The notes beneath the pieces are model-generated. The model was not told the DNA's origin and made no database searches. It saw only the letters and a list, made by a program, of their open reading frames with translations. The position numbers and the translations under genes were made by a program. From NCBI GenBank assembly GCA_004292595.1, contig RDXM01000086.1, positions 1 through 64,000 on the forward strand: a DNA stretch of 64,000 nt, written 5' to 3'. The DNA comes from Candidatus Kapaibacterium sp. (GTDB lineage Bacteria; Bacteroidota; Ignavibacteria; Kapaibacteriales; UBA4661). Positions 1 to 9,700 of this stretch are shown piece by piece (the stretch's first letter is position 1; every line of letters starts with the position of its first letter).

Positions 1-2523
1 ATGATTATTCTCAAGCCCAAAAGCGAGTGGACAAGCGCGTCCACGAGGGATGAGCTTGCTGAAAAAATGCAACAAACCGTCGAAACAATTCCGGGCGTGG
101 AGTTTGGATTTCAACAGCCAATTCAAATGCGCTTCAACGAGCTGATGACGGGCGCGCGGCAAGATGTGGTGCTGAAAATTTATGGCGAAAATTTGGACGT
201 TCTTGCCGAGCAAGCAAGCAAGGTTGGGAAAATCGTGGCGACGTGCAAGGGCGCGGAAGATGTCTATGTGGAGCGGGTTACGGGGCTGCCGCAAATCGTG
301 GTGCAGTTTCAGCGCGATGCTCTGGCGCGGTACGGCGTGGCGGTGGACGACGTAAACAAGGCTATTCGTACAGCGTTTGCGGGCGAAACTGCGGGTTTGG
401 TCTTTGAAAATGAACGCCGTTACGACCTCGTTGTGCGCTTGGACACCGCCCATAGAAAATCGCTGGACGACGTGCAAAACCTCATCATTTCTACGCCGAG
501 CGGCAATCATATTCCCTTGCGCGAAGTGGCTTCGGTGCAGATTGAGCTTGGACCAAACCAAATTCAGCACGAAGACGCGAAACGCCGCATCACGATTGGC
601 TTCAACGTCCGCAACCGTGATGTAGAGAGCATTGTGGAGGAATTGCAAGCGGAAATTAAAACCGAAGCAAAGCTGCCAACAGGTTATTTTATCACCTACG
701 GCGGCAGTTTTGAAAATCTTATCCAAGCGAAAAAACGGCTTTCCGTTGCGGTGCCAATCGCACTATTGCTCATTTTCACGCTGCTTTATTTTACCTTTGG
801 CTCAGTCAAATTTGGTCTTCTCATTTTCACTGCCATTCCACTTTCCGCGATTGGCGGCGTTGTCGCACTGTGGCTGCGTGGAATGCCCTTTTCCATTTCT
901 GCGGGCATAGGTTTTATCGCACTTTTCGGCGTGTCGGTGCTGAACGGCATTGTGCTAATTGCGTATTTCAATCGCCTCAAAACCGAAGGCATGACGGACG
1001 TGCGCGAAATCGTGCTGCACGGAACGCGAGTGCGCTTGCGCCCAGTACTGATGACCGCTGCAGTTGCTTCGCTCGGTTTTTTGCCAATGGCAATTTCCAA
1101 TTCAAGCGGCGCGGAAGTCCAGAAGCCGCTTGCAACAGTCGTTATCGGCGGTTTGGTGTCGGCGACGTTGCTCACGCTCCTGGTCTTGCCCGTGCTGTAT
1201 TTGCTGGTGGAATCGTGGTCGCAGAAGCGTTCAAGCAAAGCACCACCGCTCCAAGCTAGTTCTGGTGCGGCATTGCTCATGTTTACAATATTGTTTTTTG
1301 GAGCAAATTCTCGTCTTCCAGCACAACAAATAATCCCCCAAACACCGCAAGGAATCTCGCTTGCGCAGGCAATCGACATTGCGCTAAAACGCAATCCTAC
1401 GCTGCAATCAGCAAGCACGGAAATTGAGCTACAACGCGCTCTGCAGCGCACGGCGACTGACATTGGCAAAACAACAGTGTCGCTCCAACTTGGGCAATAC
1501 AACAGTTTCATGCAGGACAACAATCTCAGCATTGCGCAAACAATTCCCTTCCCGACTGTGTTCACAAGCCAAGTGGCGTTTGGCGATGCGCAGGTTCGCG
1601 GAGCGGAATTGAAACTTGCCACCACGCGCAATGAACTCGTTTTTGCGGTGAAATCTGCGTTTTACGGGTGTGCAGTGCTGCTGGAGCGCGAACGCCTTTT
1701 GCAAGAGCAAGACAGCATTCTCGTCGCCTTTGCAAAAGCGGCTGCAAAGCGCACCACAACTGGCGAAACAACCCAACTCGAAGCAGCAACCGCCGCGCTG
1801 CAAGCCTCCGAAACGTCTCTCGCACTTGCGCAAACAAGGGCAAATTTGCAAACGGCATACATACAGCTTCAAACCTTGCTTGCAGCCGATTCGCCCGTGC
1901 GCATTTCCGCACCAGAATCGCTCAAACGTGCGTTGAAAATGCCGTCCGATACCACAAAAGCAGGAACAGCATTTACCCGAAACCCGCTCTACGCCTTTGT
2001 TCAGCAACAAATCGCTATTGCGCAATCGGCTCAAAGCGTCGAAGCTGCGCGGGTACTGCCCGACCTCAGTGTTGGTTATTTTTCGCAAACGCTCATCGGC
2101 GCACAAGACGGAAGCCGCATTGCTGGCGCGAATGACCGTTTTTCGGGTGTGCAGCTTGGCGTTGCTTTGCCGCTTTGGGTTGTGCCGCAGCTTGCGAAAG
2201 TAGAAGCCGCATCGCTTGCAGCCGACATTGCTCGCACAAATGCCGAAGCCTTTCGCGTCCAGCTTTCTGGCGAATATGCCAAAGCCGTGCAGCAATTTTT
2301 GAAGTTCAAAACCAGCGTGGATTATTACGAACAAAACGCTTTGCCACAAGCCGCGCAGGTGCAGAAAACCGCCCGCCAGCTTTACGAACGCGGTGCAATC
2401 GGTTATCTGGAATACTCGCAAAGTCTCGCCCGTGCGCTGGTGGTGAAAACGAACTACGTGGAATCGCTTGCAGCGTACAATAATGCGGTTTTGACGTTGG
2501 AATTGCTTGCAGGAATTGAATAG
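1..2523 (+). CDS. CusA/CzcA-type heavy-metal RND pump fused to a TolC-like outer-membrane channel (5' end outside window)
   Basis: The first ~410 residues are the C-terminal part of an RND metal/proton antiporter: periplasmic porter domain, then hydrophobic segments around residues 245-325 and 350-405, with the usual polar motif near residues 330-347. CusA proteins are about 1040 aa, so roughly 600 residues lie upstream of base 1; the ATG at base 1 is an internal codon. From about residue 455 to 840 the same frame reads as a TolC/CusC outer-membrane efflux protein (two alpha-hairpin repeats starting with a 'SLAQAIDIALKRNP' segment). Pump-channel fusions of this kind are known in Bacteroidota. 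The join (residues 421-442) is a hydrophobic stretch ending in L-P-A-Q, resembling a leftover signal peptide. The periplasmic adaptor follows at 2718, so this is one tripartite metal-efflux locus. The metal is not identifiable. Confidence 0.92.
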   Translation: MIILKPKSEWTSASTRDELAEKMQQTVETIPGVEFGFQQPIQMRFNELMTGARQDVVLKIYGENLDVLAEQASKVGKIVATCKGAEDVYVERVTGLPQIVVQFQRDALARYGVAVDDVNKAIRTAFAGETAGLVFENERRYDLVVRLDTAHRKSLDDVQNLIISTPSGNHIPLREVASVQIELGPNQIQHEDAKRRITIGFNVRNRDVESIVEELQAEIKTEAKLPTGYFITYGGSFENLIQAKKRLSVAVPIALLLIFTLLYFTFGSVKFGLLIFTAIPLSAIGGVVALWLRGMPFSISAGIGFIALFGVSVLNGIVLIAYFNRLKTEGMTDVREIVLHGTRVRLRPVLMTAAVASLGFLPMAISNSSGAEVQKPLATVVIGGLVSATLLTLLVLPVLYLLVESWSQKRSSKAPPLQASSGAALLMFTILFFGANSRLPAQQIIPQTPQGISLAQAIDIALKRNPTLQSASTEIELQRALQRTATDIGKTTVSLQLGQYNSFMQDNNLSIAQTIPFPTVFTSQVAFGDAQVRGAELKLATTRNELVFAVKSAFYGCAVLLERERLLQEQDSILVAFAKAAAKRTTTGETTQLEAATAALQASETSLALAQTRANLQTAYIQLQTLLAADSPVRISAPESLKRALKMPSDTTKAGTAFTRNPLYAFVQQQIAIAQSAQSVEAARVLPDLSVGYFSQTLIGAQDGSRIAGANDRFSGVQLGVALPLWVVPQLAKVEAASLAADIARTNAEAFRVQLSGEYAKAVQQFLKFKTSVDYYEQNALPQAAQVQKTARQLYERGAIGYLEYSQSLARALVVKTNYVESLAAYNNAVLTLELLAGIE

Positions 2524-2580
2524 CGCATTTCCAACGAGCAAAACTTTTCCTTTTGCAATACAATCAGGCTTCAGTGGCTT

Positions 2581-2650
2581 GAGACTTCTTGTCTCTGTTT
2601 CCCACCTGAATCTCTCACCAACACTCACAGACAAGAATGTCTGTGCCACT
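2581..2650. repeat. Palindromic dispersed repeat between pump and adaptor genes
   Basis: The hairpin CACAGACAAGAATGTCTGTG (2626-2645, 8-bp arms, AGAA loop) is followed by CCAC. The same 20-mer occurs at 24369-24388, and an 18-base core at 24326-24343. A degenerate inverted version (GAGAC-TTCTT-GTCTC, followed by TG then TTTCCCACC) lies at 2581-2608. It is a REP- or MITE-like intergenic repeat; no T-run follows, so it is not a standard terminator. Confidence 0.7.
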
Positions 2651-2717
2651 AATTGATGTTGTTTGAATCGCAGAAAAAACTGGAGACAACTCAAGCCTCA
2701 TTTTCATTTTTGACTTT

Positions 2718-3968
2718 ATGAATTCATTTCTCAAACTCACACTTTCATGCCTCATTGCCGCAATATTGCTTGTTTCTTGCGGTAAAAAGGACGCGCCTGC
2801 AGAGCAGCAAGAATCGGAAAAACACGAGCATACCGAACAAAAAGCTACCGTTGAATTAACCCACGACCAATACCGTATGGCGGGCATTGAGCTTGGTACG
2901 GTGGAAATGAAAAATCTGGGTAGCGTCATCAAAGTAAACGGGATACTGGATGTGCCTCCGCAGAACCTTGTTTCTGTCTCGCCGCGCATTGGTGGGTATA
3001 TTCGCTCAACGCCGCTTTTGCAGGGGCTTCGGGTGCGCAAAGGACAGACGCTGGCTGTCGTGGAGCATCAGGATGTGGCAACACTTCATCAGGAGTTTTT
3101 GGAAACGCGCAGTCGCTTGGAGTTTGCCGCAGCAGAGTTTAAGCGGCAGGAGGAATTGCAAAAGGAAAATATCAACGCCGTGAAAACCTTTCAGCAAACC
3201 ACTGCCGACTACAAAAGTCTGCAATCCCGCTTTGCTGCTCTCACGCAACGCCTCGCGCTTATCGGCGTGAATGGTGAAAAACTCCGCGATAACGACGTGA
3301 GCGCGAAATATACAATCACCTCGCCCATTGACGGCTATGTTGGCGCAGTAAATGTTACGCTTGGTCAATTTGTTTCGCCAAGCGATGTTGTGTGCCGCAT
3401 CATCAATACCTCGCATATCCACGCTGAACTGACCGTCTTTGAGCGCGACGCACCGAAACTCCGCGTCGGACAGCGCGTCCGCTTTACGCTTGCAAACGAA
3501 ACCGAAGAACGCACGGCAAAGGTGTACTTGATTGGGCGTGAAATCACGCAAGAGCGCACCGTAAGGGTGCATGCGCATTTGGACAATGAAGACAGACAGC
3601 TGTTGCCAAACACCGCTCTCAAAGCTCTTCTCGAACTTGGCGAGCAGTCTGTCCCTGCCGTTCCGGAGGCTGCACTGGTCAGCGCGGATGGCAAAGAGTA
3701 TATTTTCATCGCTGCAGAAGATGAACATGAGCATCATCACGACAATGGCGAAAAACATGAGGAGTCAAAGGAGAAAGGCGAAAAAGAAGAGAAACACTTG
3801 ACGTTTCAAATGGTCGAAGTGAAGCGTGGTGCGGCGGCTGGCGGTTTTATGGAAATAATGTTACCAGAGAATTTCAATCGTACTGCGACAAAAATTGTCG
3901 TGAAGGGTGCGTATTCACTGCTTGCGAAGATAAAATCAAGCGAGGGTGGCGATGAGCATGGACATTAA
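2718..3968 (+). CDS. RND efflux periplasmic adaptor lipoprotein (CusB/CzcB/HlyD family), His-rich
   Basis: This 416-aa protein links an inner-membrane RND pump to the outer-membrane channel. It opens with a lipoprotein signal peptide with lipobox L-L-V-S-C (cysteine about residue 21), then a lysine/acid linker with His-Glu-His. The order is that of membrane-fusion proteins: barrel-sandwich/lipoyl half ('SPRIGGYI', 'GLRVRKGQTL'), alpha-helical hairpin (~115-190), second lipoyl half ('ITSPIDGYVG'), beta-barrel. A charged insert near residues 333-355 holds many His and Glu (including H-E-H-H-H), and the protein ends G-D-E-H-G-H; such clusters are typical metal-binding segments in CusB/CzcB relatives. 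It lies 195 bases after the pump-channel fusion and probably belongs to the same transcription unit. The order pump-then-adaptor is the reverse of the common one. Confidence 0.92.
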   Translation: MNSFLKLTLSCLIAAILLVSCGKKDAPAEQQESEKHEHTEQKATVELTHDQYRMAGIELGTVEMKNLGSVIKVNGILDVPPQNLVSVSPRIGGYIRSTPLLQGLRVRKGQTLAVVEHQDVATLHQEFLETRSRLEFAAAEFKRQEELQKENINAVKTFQQTTADYKSLQSRFAALTQRLALIGVNGEKLRDNDVSAKYTITSPIDGYVGAVNVTLGQFVSPSDVVCRIINTSHIHAELTVFERDAPKLRVGQRVRFTLANETEERTAKVYLIGREITQERTVRVHAHLDNEDRQLLPNTALKALLELGEQSVPAVPEAALVSADGKEYIFIAAEDEHEHHHDNGEKHEESKEKGEKEEKHLTFQMVEVKRGAAAGGFMEIMLPENFNRTATKIVVKGAYSLLAKIKSSEGGDEHGH

Positions 3969-3985
3969 AATGTAATCAATTGGTA

Positions 3986-4030
3986 AAAAAACGCCGCCAT
4001 GCAGCATGAAATCTGCGTGGCGGCGTTTTT
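3986..4030. terminator. Bidirectional terminator between convergent genes
   Basis: AAAAACGCCGCCA (3987-3999) pairs with TGGCGGCGTTTTT (4018-4030), giving a strong GC stem with A-run and T-run on opposite sides. An inner GCAG/CTGC pair extends it. It sits between the adaptor gene (ends 3968) and the minus-strand di-haem gene (ends 4060) and suits both. Confidence 0.9.
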
Positions 4031-4059
4031 GTATCCAAGAAATTAGCAAGCGAATACCT

Positions 4060-5574
4060 TTACAAGGATTCCAAAAACTTCACCAATGCCGCACGGTCAC
4101 TGCTATTCAAGCCTTTGAAATAGTCTTTTGATTGCCGTGCTTCGCCGTCGTGCCAGAGGATTGCTTCGGTCAAATTACGAGCGCGTCCGTCGTGGAGGAG
4201 CTGCGTATGCTTGTTCACCGTTTGCGTGAGACCAATGCCCCAAAGCGGCGCGGTGCGCCATTCACGACCATTTGCCAAGAAATCTGCGCGATTGTCTGCC
4301 AAGCCTTCGCCCATGTCATGCACGAGCATATCCGTGTAAGCGAATATGGTTTGGTTCGAGATTTCGGGTAGATTCGGTACATTTCCTGTGCGCATAGACG
4401 GAATGTGGCAAGCATTACATTTCGCATCAGCAAAGACGATTTTACCGCGTTGGACGGCGGCATCGGTCGTGTTGCGACGAGCTGGAACGCCGAGTGTGCG
4501 CGTGTAGTGGTCAACGGCGCGGAGCGTTTGATTGCTCACCTCGGGAGCGTGTGCCGCGATTGCTTGCGGCTGTCCAGCGGAATTTTCAGTCGGGAAAAGC
4601 TGACTTGTTACGCCCATGTCGCCGTTGAAGGCAGCCGCATTTTGCTGTTGCAAGTGTGGCTGATTCGCCTTCCAACCGAAGCGTCCAAGCCGTGTTTGCT
4701 GCGCTTGCACATCCCAGACGTAGTTTGCTTTGCCCGAAACGCCATCGCGGTTGTTGTCGTTGGGGTCGGCATTGGCGAGGATAGTTTGCTCGTCCAATGC
4801 TTCGAGCAATCCTAACCCAAAGACGGGCGAGGCTACACGCGGCGAAATAAGCGCGTTTTGGGGAACGGGAGCGTAACTATTTTGCAGCAAATACGTCGGA
4901 ATACGCAGTGAATACGCCGTCCCGTCATTGAACGCGCCGCGCTGCTCGGTGTACTGAATGCGGAATTTTGATTCCACCTGAACGCCAGCAACAGCCTGGT
5001 CTTGAATCTGTCCACCAAAGCCTGTAAGCGGCAAGGGTTCGCCGTGCGCGTCCATTCCAGCAATACCGATTCGGAGCAAGAGCGTATTCATTTCCCCTTG
5101 CGGAACAACAGGTTGCCCGCGTCCATCGGCAATGTGGCAGCCTTCGCAAGAAACGTGGTTAAAGAGCGGTCCCAAGCCGCCTGGATGTCCGGGCATGGGA
5201 CGCGCTGTATATTCCACGGCAAAGGCAGAATCACCTGCATCGTGCAAACGAAGGCTTTGCGCAGAAAGGTTTGGTGCGGCTTGCGCGAATGCCTCTTCGC
5301 TTGTGTCAAACGTTGTTGTTCCACCACCTTGAAGGCGGTCGTCTGCGCCTTGCGGCGGCTGAGGCGGTTGCTGCGGACGACGAGCGGCGGTAACGTCGCT
5401 GTCGTTATTCAGCGCGGAAAAATCTGCGGTGTCGCTGCATCCAACGACGAACATTGACGAGGAGACCAGTATTGATGCGGTCAGGAGGCTGGCGCAATAT
5501 TGCACAAGAGCGAGCGAGGAGAACCGTTGCGGCTTGCTACGCAGAGCGATTCTCGAAATTATCCGTGTGTCCAT
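4060..5574 (-). CDS. Di-haem oxidoreductase-like lipoprotein (DUF1111 / COG3488 family)
   Basis: 504 aa. Two c-type haem sites are visible: C143-E-G-C-H147 in a 'FNHVSCEGCHIADGRG' context and C386-N-A-C-H390. That pair in a ~450-500 aa protein matches the DUF1111 family (putative thiol oxidoreductases with two cytochrome c sites, distantly related to MauG/di-haem peroxidases). The substrate is not known from sequence. Residues 22-46 form a hydrophobic export signal ending V-V-G-C46, a lipobox, followed by a low-complexity Pro/Gln linker (65-76), so it is probably membrane-anchored in the periplasm. The start at 5574 keeps the full signal; M41 would remove it. An AAGGGA stretch lies about 10 bases upstream. 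No imelysin or other partner adjoins. Confidence 0.88.
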   Translation of the reverse strand: MDTRIISRIALRSKPQRFSSLALVQYCASLLTASILVSSSMFVVGCSDTADFSALNNDSDVTAARRPQQPPQPPQGADDRLQGGGTTTFDTSEEAFAQAAPNLSAQSLRLHDAGDSAFAVEYTARPMPGHPGGLGPLFNHVSCEGCHIADGRGQPVVPQGEMNTLLLRIGIAGMDAHGEPLPLTGFGGQIQDQAVAGVQVESKFRIQYTEQRGAFNDGTAYSLRIPTYLLQNSYAPVPQNALISPRVASPVFGLGLLEALDEQTILANADPNDNNRDGVSGKANYVWDVQAQQTRLGRFGWKANQPHLQQQNAAAFNGDMGVTSQLFPTENSAGQPQAIAAHAPEVSNQTLRAVDHYTRTLGVPARRNTTDAAVQRGKIVFADAKCNACHIPSMRTGNVPNLPEISNQTIFAYTDMLVHDMGEGLADNRADFLANGREWRTAPLWGIGLTQTVNKHTQLLHDGRARNLTEAILWHDGEARQSKDYFKGLNSSDRAALVKFLESL

Positions 5575-5890
5575 GGGAGTTCCCTTGAAAAAACAATAAA
5601 GATTACGATGAATTACACCGCAAATTTCGTCTTTTTTTTCACACCAAACATCTACCGAAAAGACATGAGTTTATGCACCAAAGAGTCATCATCATCTCTA
5701 CCAAAAAGTCATAGTCAGAACCGCGTAAAAGTAGTAATTTGTATTTTTATTTCATTCGCCTTTGTCCATTAGACTTTATTCCGAACAGACTTTTTTACGA
5801 AACAAGGCAGCATGCTGCCTTGCTCCAAAACCCTAAAAACCTTATTCGAGATAAACTCTATTGTATGTTTCATTTCATTCGCCTGAAACC
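5575..5890. other. Divergent intergenic region with a perfect 20-bp palindrome
   Basis: An AT-rich 316-base stretch between the minus-strand di-haem gene and the VanX gene; promoters for both must lie here, but I cannot place them. CAAGGCAGCATGCTGCCTTG at 5803-5822 is a perfect palindrome about 70 bases before the VanX start. It could be an operator or a dispersed repeat. Small open frames here show no coding character. Confidence 0.6.
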
Positions 5891-6613
5891 ATGATACAAT
5901 CTCGTTTTTCCGCACTTGTCCTTGCTGGGGTTGTGTGCTTTTCGACACAAAGTTTTTGCTCAATTTTTTCTGATACTCAACAGAAAGACATCACGAAAAA
6001 AGACAGCACAGAAGCCATTCCCACCAGCCCGCCAAAAGAAGAAGGAAACTTCCGCAAAGCAGATTTGGTCGAGCTTGTGAAGCTGGATAACACTATCAAG
6101 CTGGATGTGCGGTATGCAAAAAAGAATAACTTCGTCGGGCGACCGCTCTACAAACAAGAGCGAGCATTTATGCAGCGTCCAGCCGCAGAAGCGTTGGTGC
6201 GGGCGCATCAGGAATTGAAAAAGCAGGGCTACGGCTTGCTCATTTTCGACGGCTATCGACCTTGGCGCGTAACTAGGCTCTTTTGGGAGGTTACGCCCGC
6301 CGCATTACGAAAATTCGTAGCAAATCCAAACAAAGGTTCGCGGCATAATCGCGGCTGCGCGGTAGATTTATCCTTGTACGACCTCAAAACCGGTAAAGAA
6401 ATCCCCATGCCAAGCGAATACGACGAAATGACCGACCGCGCCTATCCCGCCTACACGGGCGGAACACCAGAGCAAACGCGCCTCCGCGACCTTTTGAAAG
6501 AGAAAATGGAAGAACAAGGATTTAAGGTATTTTCTATTGAATGGTGGCACTTCGATTACAATGATTGGCGGGAATATCCGATTTTGGATATTGATTTTTC
6601 GCAGATAAAGTGA
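5891..6613 (+). CDS. vanX: D-alanyl-D-alanine dipeptidase (VanX/DdpX family), exported
   Basis: A zinc metallopeptidase of the peptidase M15D family that cleaves D-Ala-D-Ala. Numbered from the ATG at 5891 (240 aa), H152 and D159 sit in the S-x-H-x-x-G-x-A-x-D motif and E217-W-W-H220 gives the catalytic Glu and third zinc ligand; 'IFDGYRP' is also typical. An in-frame ATG at 5861 exists, but starting at 5891 puts a normal signal peptide (basic start, hydrophobic core, about 23-26 residues) at the N-terminus. An exported enzyme acts on periplasmic peptidoglycan dipeptide, so this is more likely recycling or nutrient use than vancomycin resistance; no vanHA or vanRS neighbours are present. It stands alone and ends at a bidirectional terminator. 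Confidence 0.93.
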   Translation: MIQSRFSALVLAGVVCFSTQSFCSIFSDTQQKDITKKDSTEAIPTSPPKEEGNFRKADLVELVKLDNTIKLDVRYAKKNNFVGRPLYKQERAFMQRPAAEALVRAHQELKKQGYGLLIFDGYRPWRVTRLFWEVTPAALRKFVANPNKGSRHNRGCAVDLSLYDLKTGKEIPMPSEYDEMTDRAYPAYTGGTPEQTRLRDLLKEKMEEQGFKVFSIEWWHFDYNDWREYPILDIDFSQIK

Positions 6614-6654
6614 TGGGAAATTCCTTTGAAATCAAGTAGAACACTTTCAAATAC

Positions 6655-6697
6655 AAAACGCCACGACCCTTGAACATACAAGACTCGTGGCGTTTTT
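6655..6697. terminator. Bidirectional terminator between VanX gene and giant 1
   Basis: AAAACGCCACGA (6655-6666) pairs with TCGTGGCGTTTT (6685-6696), with a T-run on the plus side and an A-run giving a T-run on the minus side. It serves both convergent genes. Confidence 0.9.
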
Positions 6698-6716
6698 ATT
6701 CCAAAGTAATCAGGTT

Positions 6717-9700
6717 TTACTTCACAACCTCCACACGCCGCCGCACAACGCCGCTTTGCGTTTGCAAGACAAGAAAATACGTGCCAGACGGAATCGCCTT
6801 CACATCCAACATCATGCTGTACTCGCCTACTTCGGCATAGCCCTCAGCCAGCACCGTTACTTGCTTGCCAGACATATCCACCATTGCAAAAGCGATATTG
6901 CCGTCCTCGCGCAAGGCATAGTGAATTTCTGCTACATCTTTCACAGGGTTTGGTCGCGCAATGGCGACACTATTCGGCTTTGCCGTCGTTGTAAGCCGCA
7001 CTCCGCCTGCCACGCAGGGCTTTGCCGTAAACGTGCCGTTGATAGGTGCTTCCACAAACAAATTCGGCGCACTTGCCGACCACTCCGCCTGCTCTACTTC
7101 CAGCATGGTTGTTGCCGTCGAGCCGCTCACAGAGCGACTTTTCATGGAAGTCATCACAAATTCACGCTTTGTCTCGGAAATATTTCGCAGCGTCGTGATA
7201 TCGAAGGTTGCGGCAGGAATATTCACAAAAACGCGATTCGGTACGCCAATGTACCGCCGTTGCTGGGCGCGGCGCTCGGTAGTATCAAGCATCAGTACAT
7301 TTGGGTCCATATTAAATTGCGCTCGGTATTGCAGTAAATTATCGAAGGCGCGAATGAGGTCGCTTGTTCTGCCCATATCAATTTTTCCAAAGAGTTCCAC
7401 ATCCACCAAGCCGCCCGGAGCAACAGAATCTTGCTGCTCCTTCGGACGCACACCAAAACGCATCACCACGTCGCCCTCCTTAAAAGCACGTGCTTCGGCG
7501 CGAATTTCTGCACGAACCGAATCATTATCGCCCAGCACCAGCATTCCGTTGAATTTCCGTCCCGCATTCGGCGGCGAACAGCGCACCAAAAGCAAAAGCG
7601 TGTCGAGTGCTTGGATGATAAATTCACGATTGCTCAAATAGCCTTGTACGCTGAAAATACGGTCACTGTCGCGGGTGCGGGCTTTCTGCACCGTTACCGG
7701 ACGAGGGCTGGTATTTATCAGTAATGCGCTTTTGAGCGTTGTTCCACCTGCTCGCACAATACCAAAATCTACATTGCTCAATTTCAGCGCAACGCCCGTT
7801 CCTTGCAAAATATTGACGACCGAATCAATCCGCTCAGGGCGCAAGGATTCATTGTAGCGCAAGACCGTTGTTGCCAATTTTACCCCCGTCGAGCGAGGTG
7901 CGAAGCGGACACGGACGGTCAAATACTTTTCGGCGGGAATAATTACTTGCCGAACATCGTCGAGTATCGTAAAACTCAAATTGCTATCTTCAAGCCCAAT
8001 TTCTTGCAGTGTTTGCGCCACGTTGGAGAAGTTCACCACCAATGCCTCGCCATCAACCGAATCCGCCAGCGACACACGCCCGAAATCAATCGAAGTCATT
8101 TGCATCGGTTTGTCGCCGACGCCCGTTGTGAAAAAGTCCGACGACCACTGGCTGCGCTGCCCCTCTGCGCCAATGCCGCGCACACGCCAGTAGTAGCGCG
8201 TTCCCGGACGCAGACCGCTCACCGAAAGCGTTGTCGAGGAAATTGTTGCATTGCTCGCAAGTACCGAAAAATCTGGCAAAAGCGAGAACTGCGCTTCATG
8301 CACCACCGCGCCAATGGCAGCCCGCCACGTGAGCGGCAGCGCGTAGGGCATATTGCGTCCAGCAGGATACGGAAAGACGAGACGCGGCGCAGCCACTTGA
8401 TTCGCCAACACCGCTTCATTCGTAGGTTCGGCAGTATCCACGCGAATCATGAGTGCGCGGGCAAAAAGCGTCAAATCCCGCGCCAAGCTATTGGTGATGC
8501 GGCATTCGTACACGCCAGAATTGCTTGCCAGTGCTGCCCTTGTGAGCGTAAACTCTGGTGATTCCTGCGCATCGGTAATAGCCATGCCGTTTCTGAACCA
8601 TTGATAACGATTGAATGCACCGCCAACGCTAAAATTGAGATTGATAGGGCTGCCCACCAACACAAATCGGCTGGAAGCCTCACCAACACTGTCTTGTGGG
8701 GAATAGGTAACGTTGCGCACCTGCACACTTGTTTCGATGCTTTCAAAGGTGAGCATATTCCGCTCAAGGCGCGTAGAATCAAGTGTTTGGCGGAGCGCGT
8801 TCAAACTCGGCATCGTGCGCAAACGATTTTGCGACAAGCCCAGCACACGCAAACTCGCCATTCGTGCAAGTTCGGTGGGTACATTGCCCACAAAGCTGTT
8901 GTTGTCTAATTCCAAACGCTCAAGCGAAGGAATCTGCACAAACGAGCTAGGAATAATGCCGCCGAGACGGTTGTTCCGCACCGAGAATGCACGCAACGAG
9001 CGCATTGCGCCAACATTATCCCAGAGTTCGCCCGAAAGCTGATTTTGTGCGGCATTGAAGGTTTCGAGCGTGGCGAGCGCGGGAAGCGTTTGTGGCAAGC
9101 GACCAGAGAATTGATTGTTATTCAGCAAGAGCGTTTTCATGCTGCGCGATTGCGCAATGCCATTCGGGATTGTGCCAGAAAGCTGATTGCTGCTTACGTC
9201 GAAGAGTTCTAGCTGCGTGAGTGCATTTGTTTCACTCGTTTGTTTTCCTGCAAAAACGACAAAAGTAGTAGAATCCAAACTGCGCGGAAGCTCGCCCGAT
9301 AAGCCGTTTCGCGCAACAACAAACTCGCGCAGATTCGCCAAACGGTTGATTCCTTCAGGGATTCTGCCCGTAAATTGGTTATCTTCCAAACGCAAAACTT
9401 GCAAGCGCGTAAACTGGACAATACACGGCGGAATATCACCCGTCAGCCTGTTTGACGCAACACGCAGTTCACGAAGCCCGTAATTGCGCATACTTTGCCC
9501 AAACACGGTACAGAAAACATCTGAAAGCGAGCCATCCAAGCGGTTCGAGTCCAGTTTCACAATTTCCAAACTATCCAATGTGCCAAGTTCGACGGGGATT
9601 CTGCCCGACAAGCCCGTATTTGCGAGGTTCAGCGAGCGAACGCTGCGCAAGCCCGCAACCACGCTGCCGAGCGTTCCTTGCAGCGTATTGTTCGATAAAT

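Noticed and set aside
786-1631. 281-codon minus-strand frame opposite the pump-channel junction
   Set aside because: Shadow frame over a well-supported fusion gene.
1429-2694. 421-codon minus-strand frame opposite the TolC-like domain
   Set aside because: Cys- and Arg-rich product without domain features; antisense shadow of a clear efflux protein.
5891-6613. Vancomycin resistance locus
   Set aside because: Only a VanX-type dipeptidase is present; no VanH, VanA/B ligase or VanRS genes adjoin, and the protein carries an export signal.
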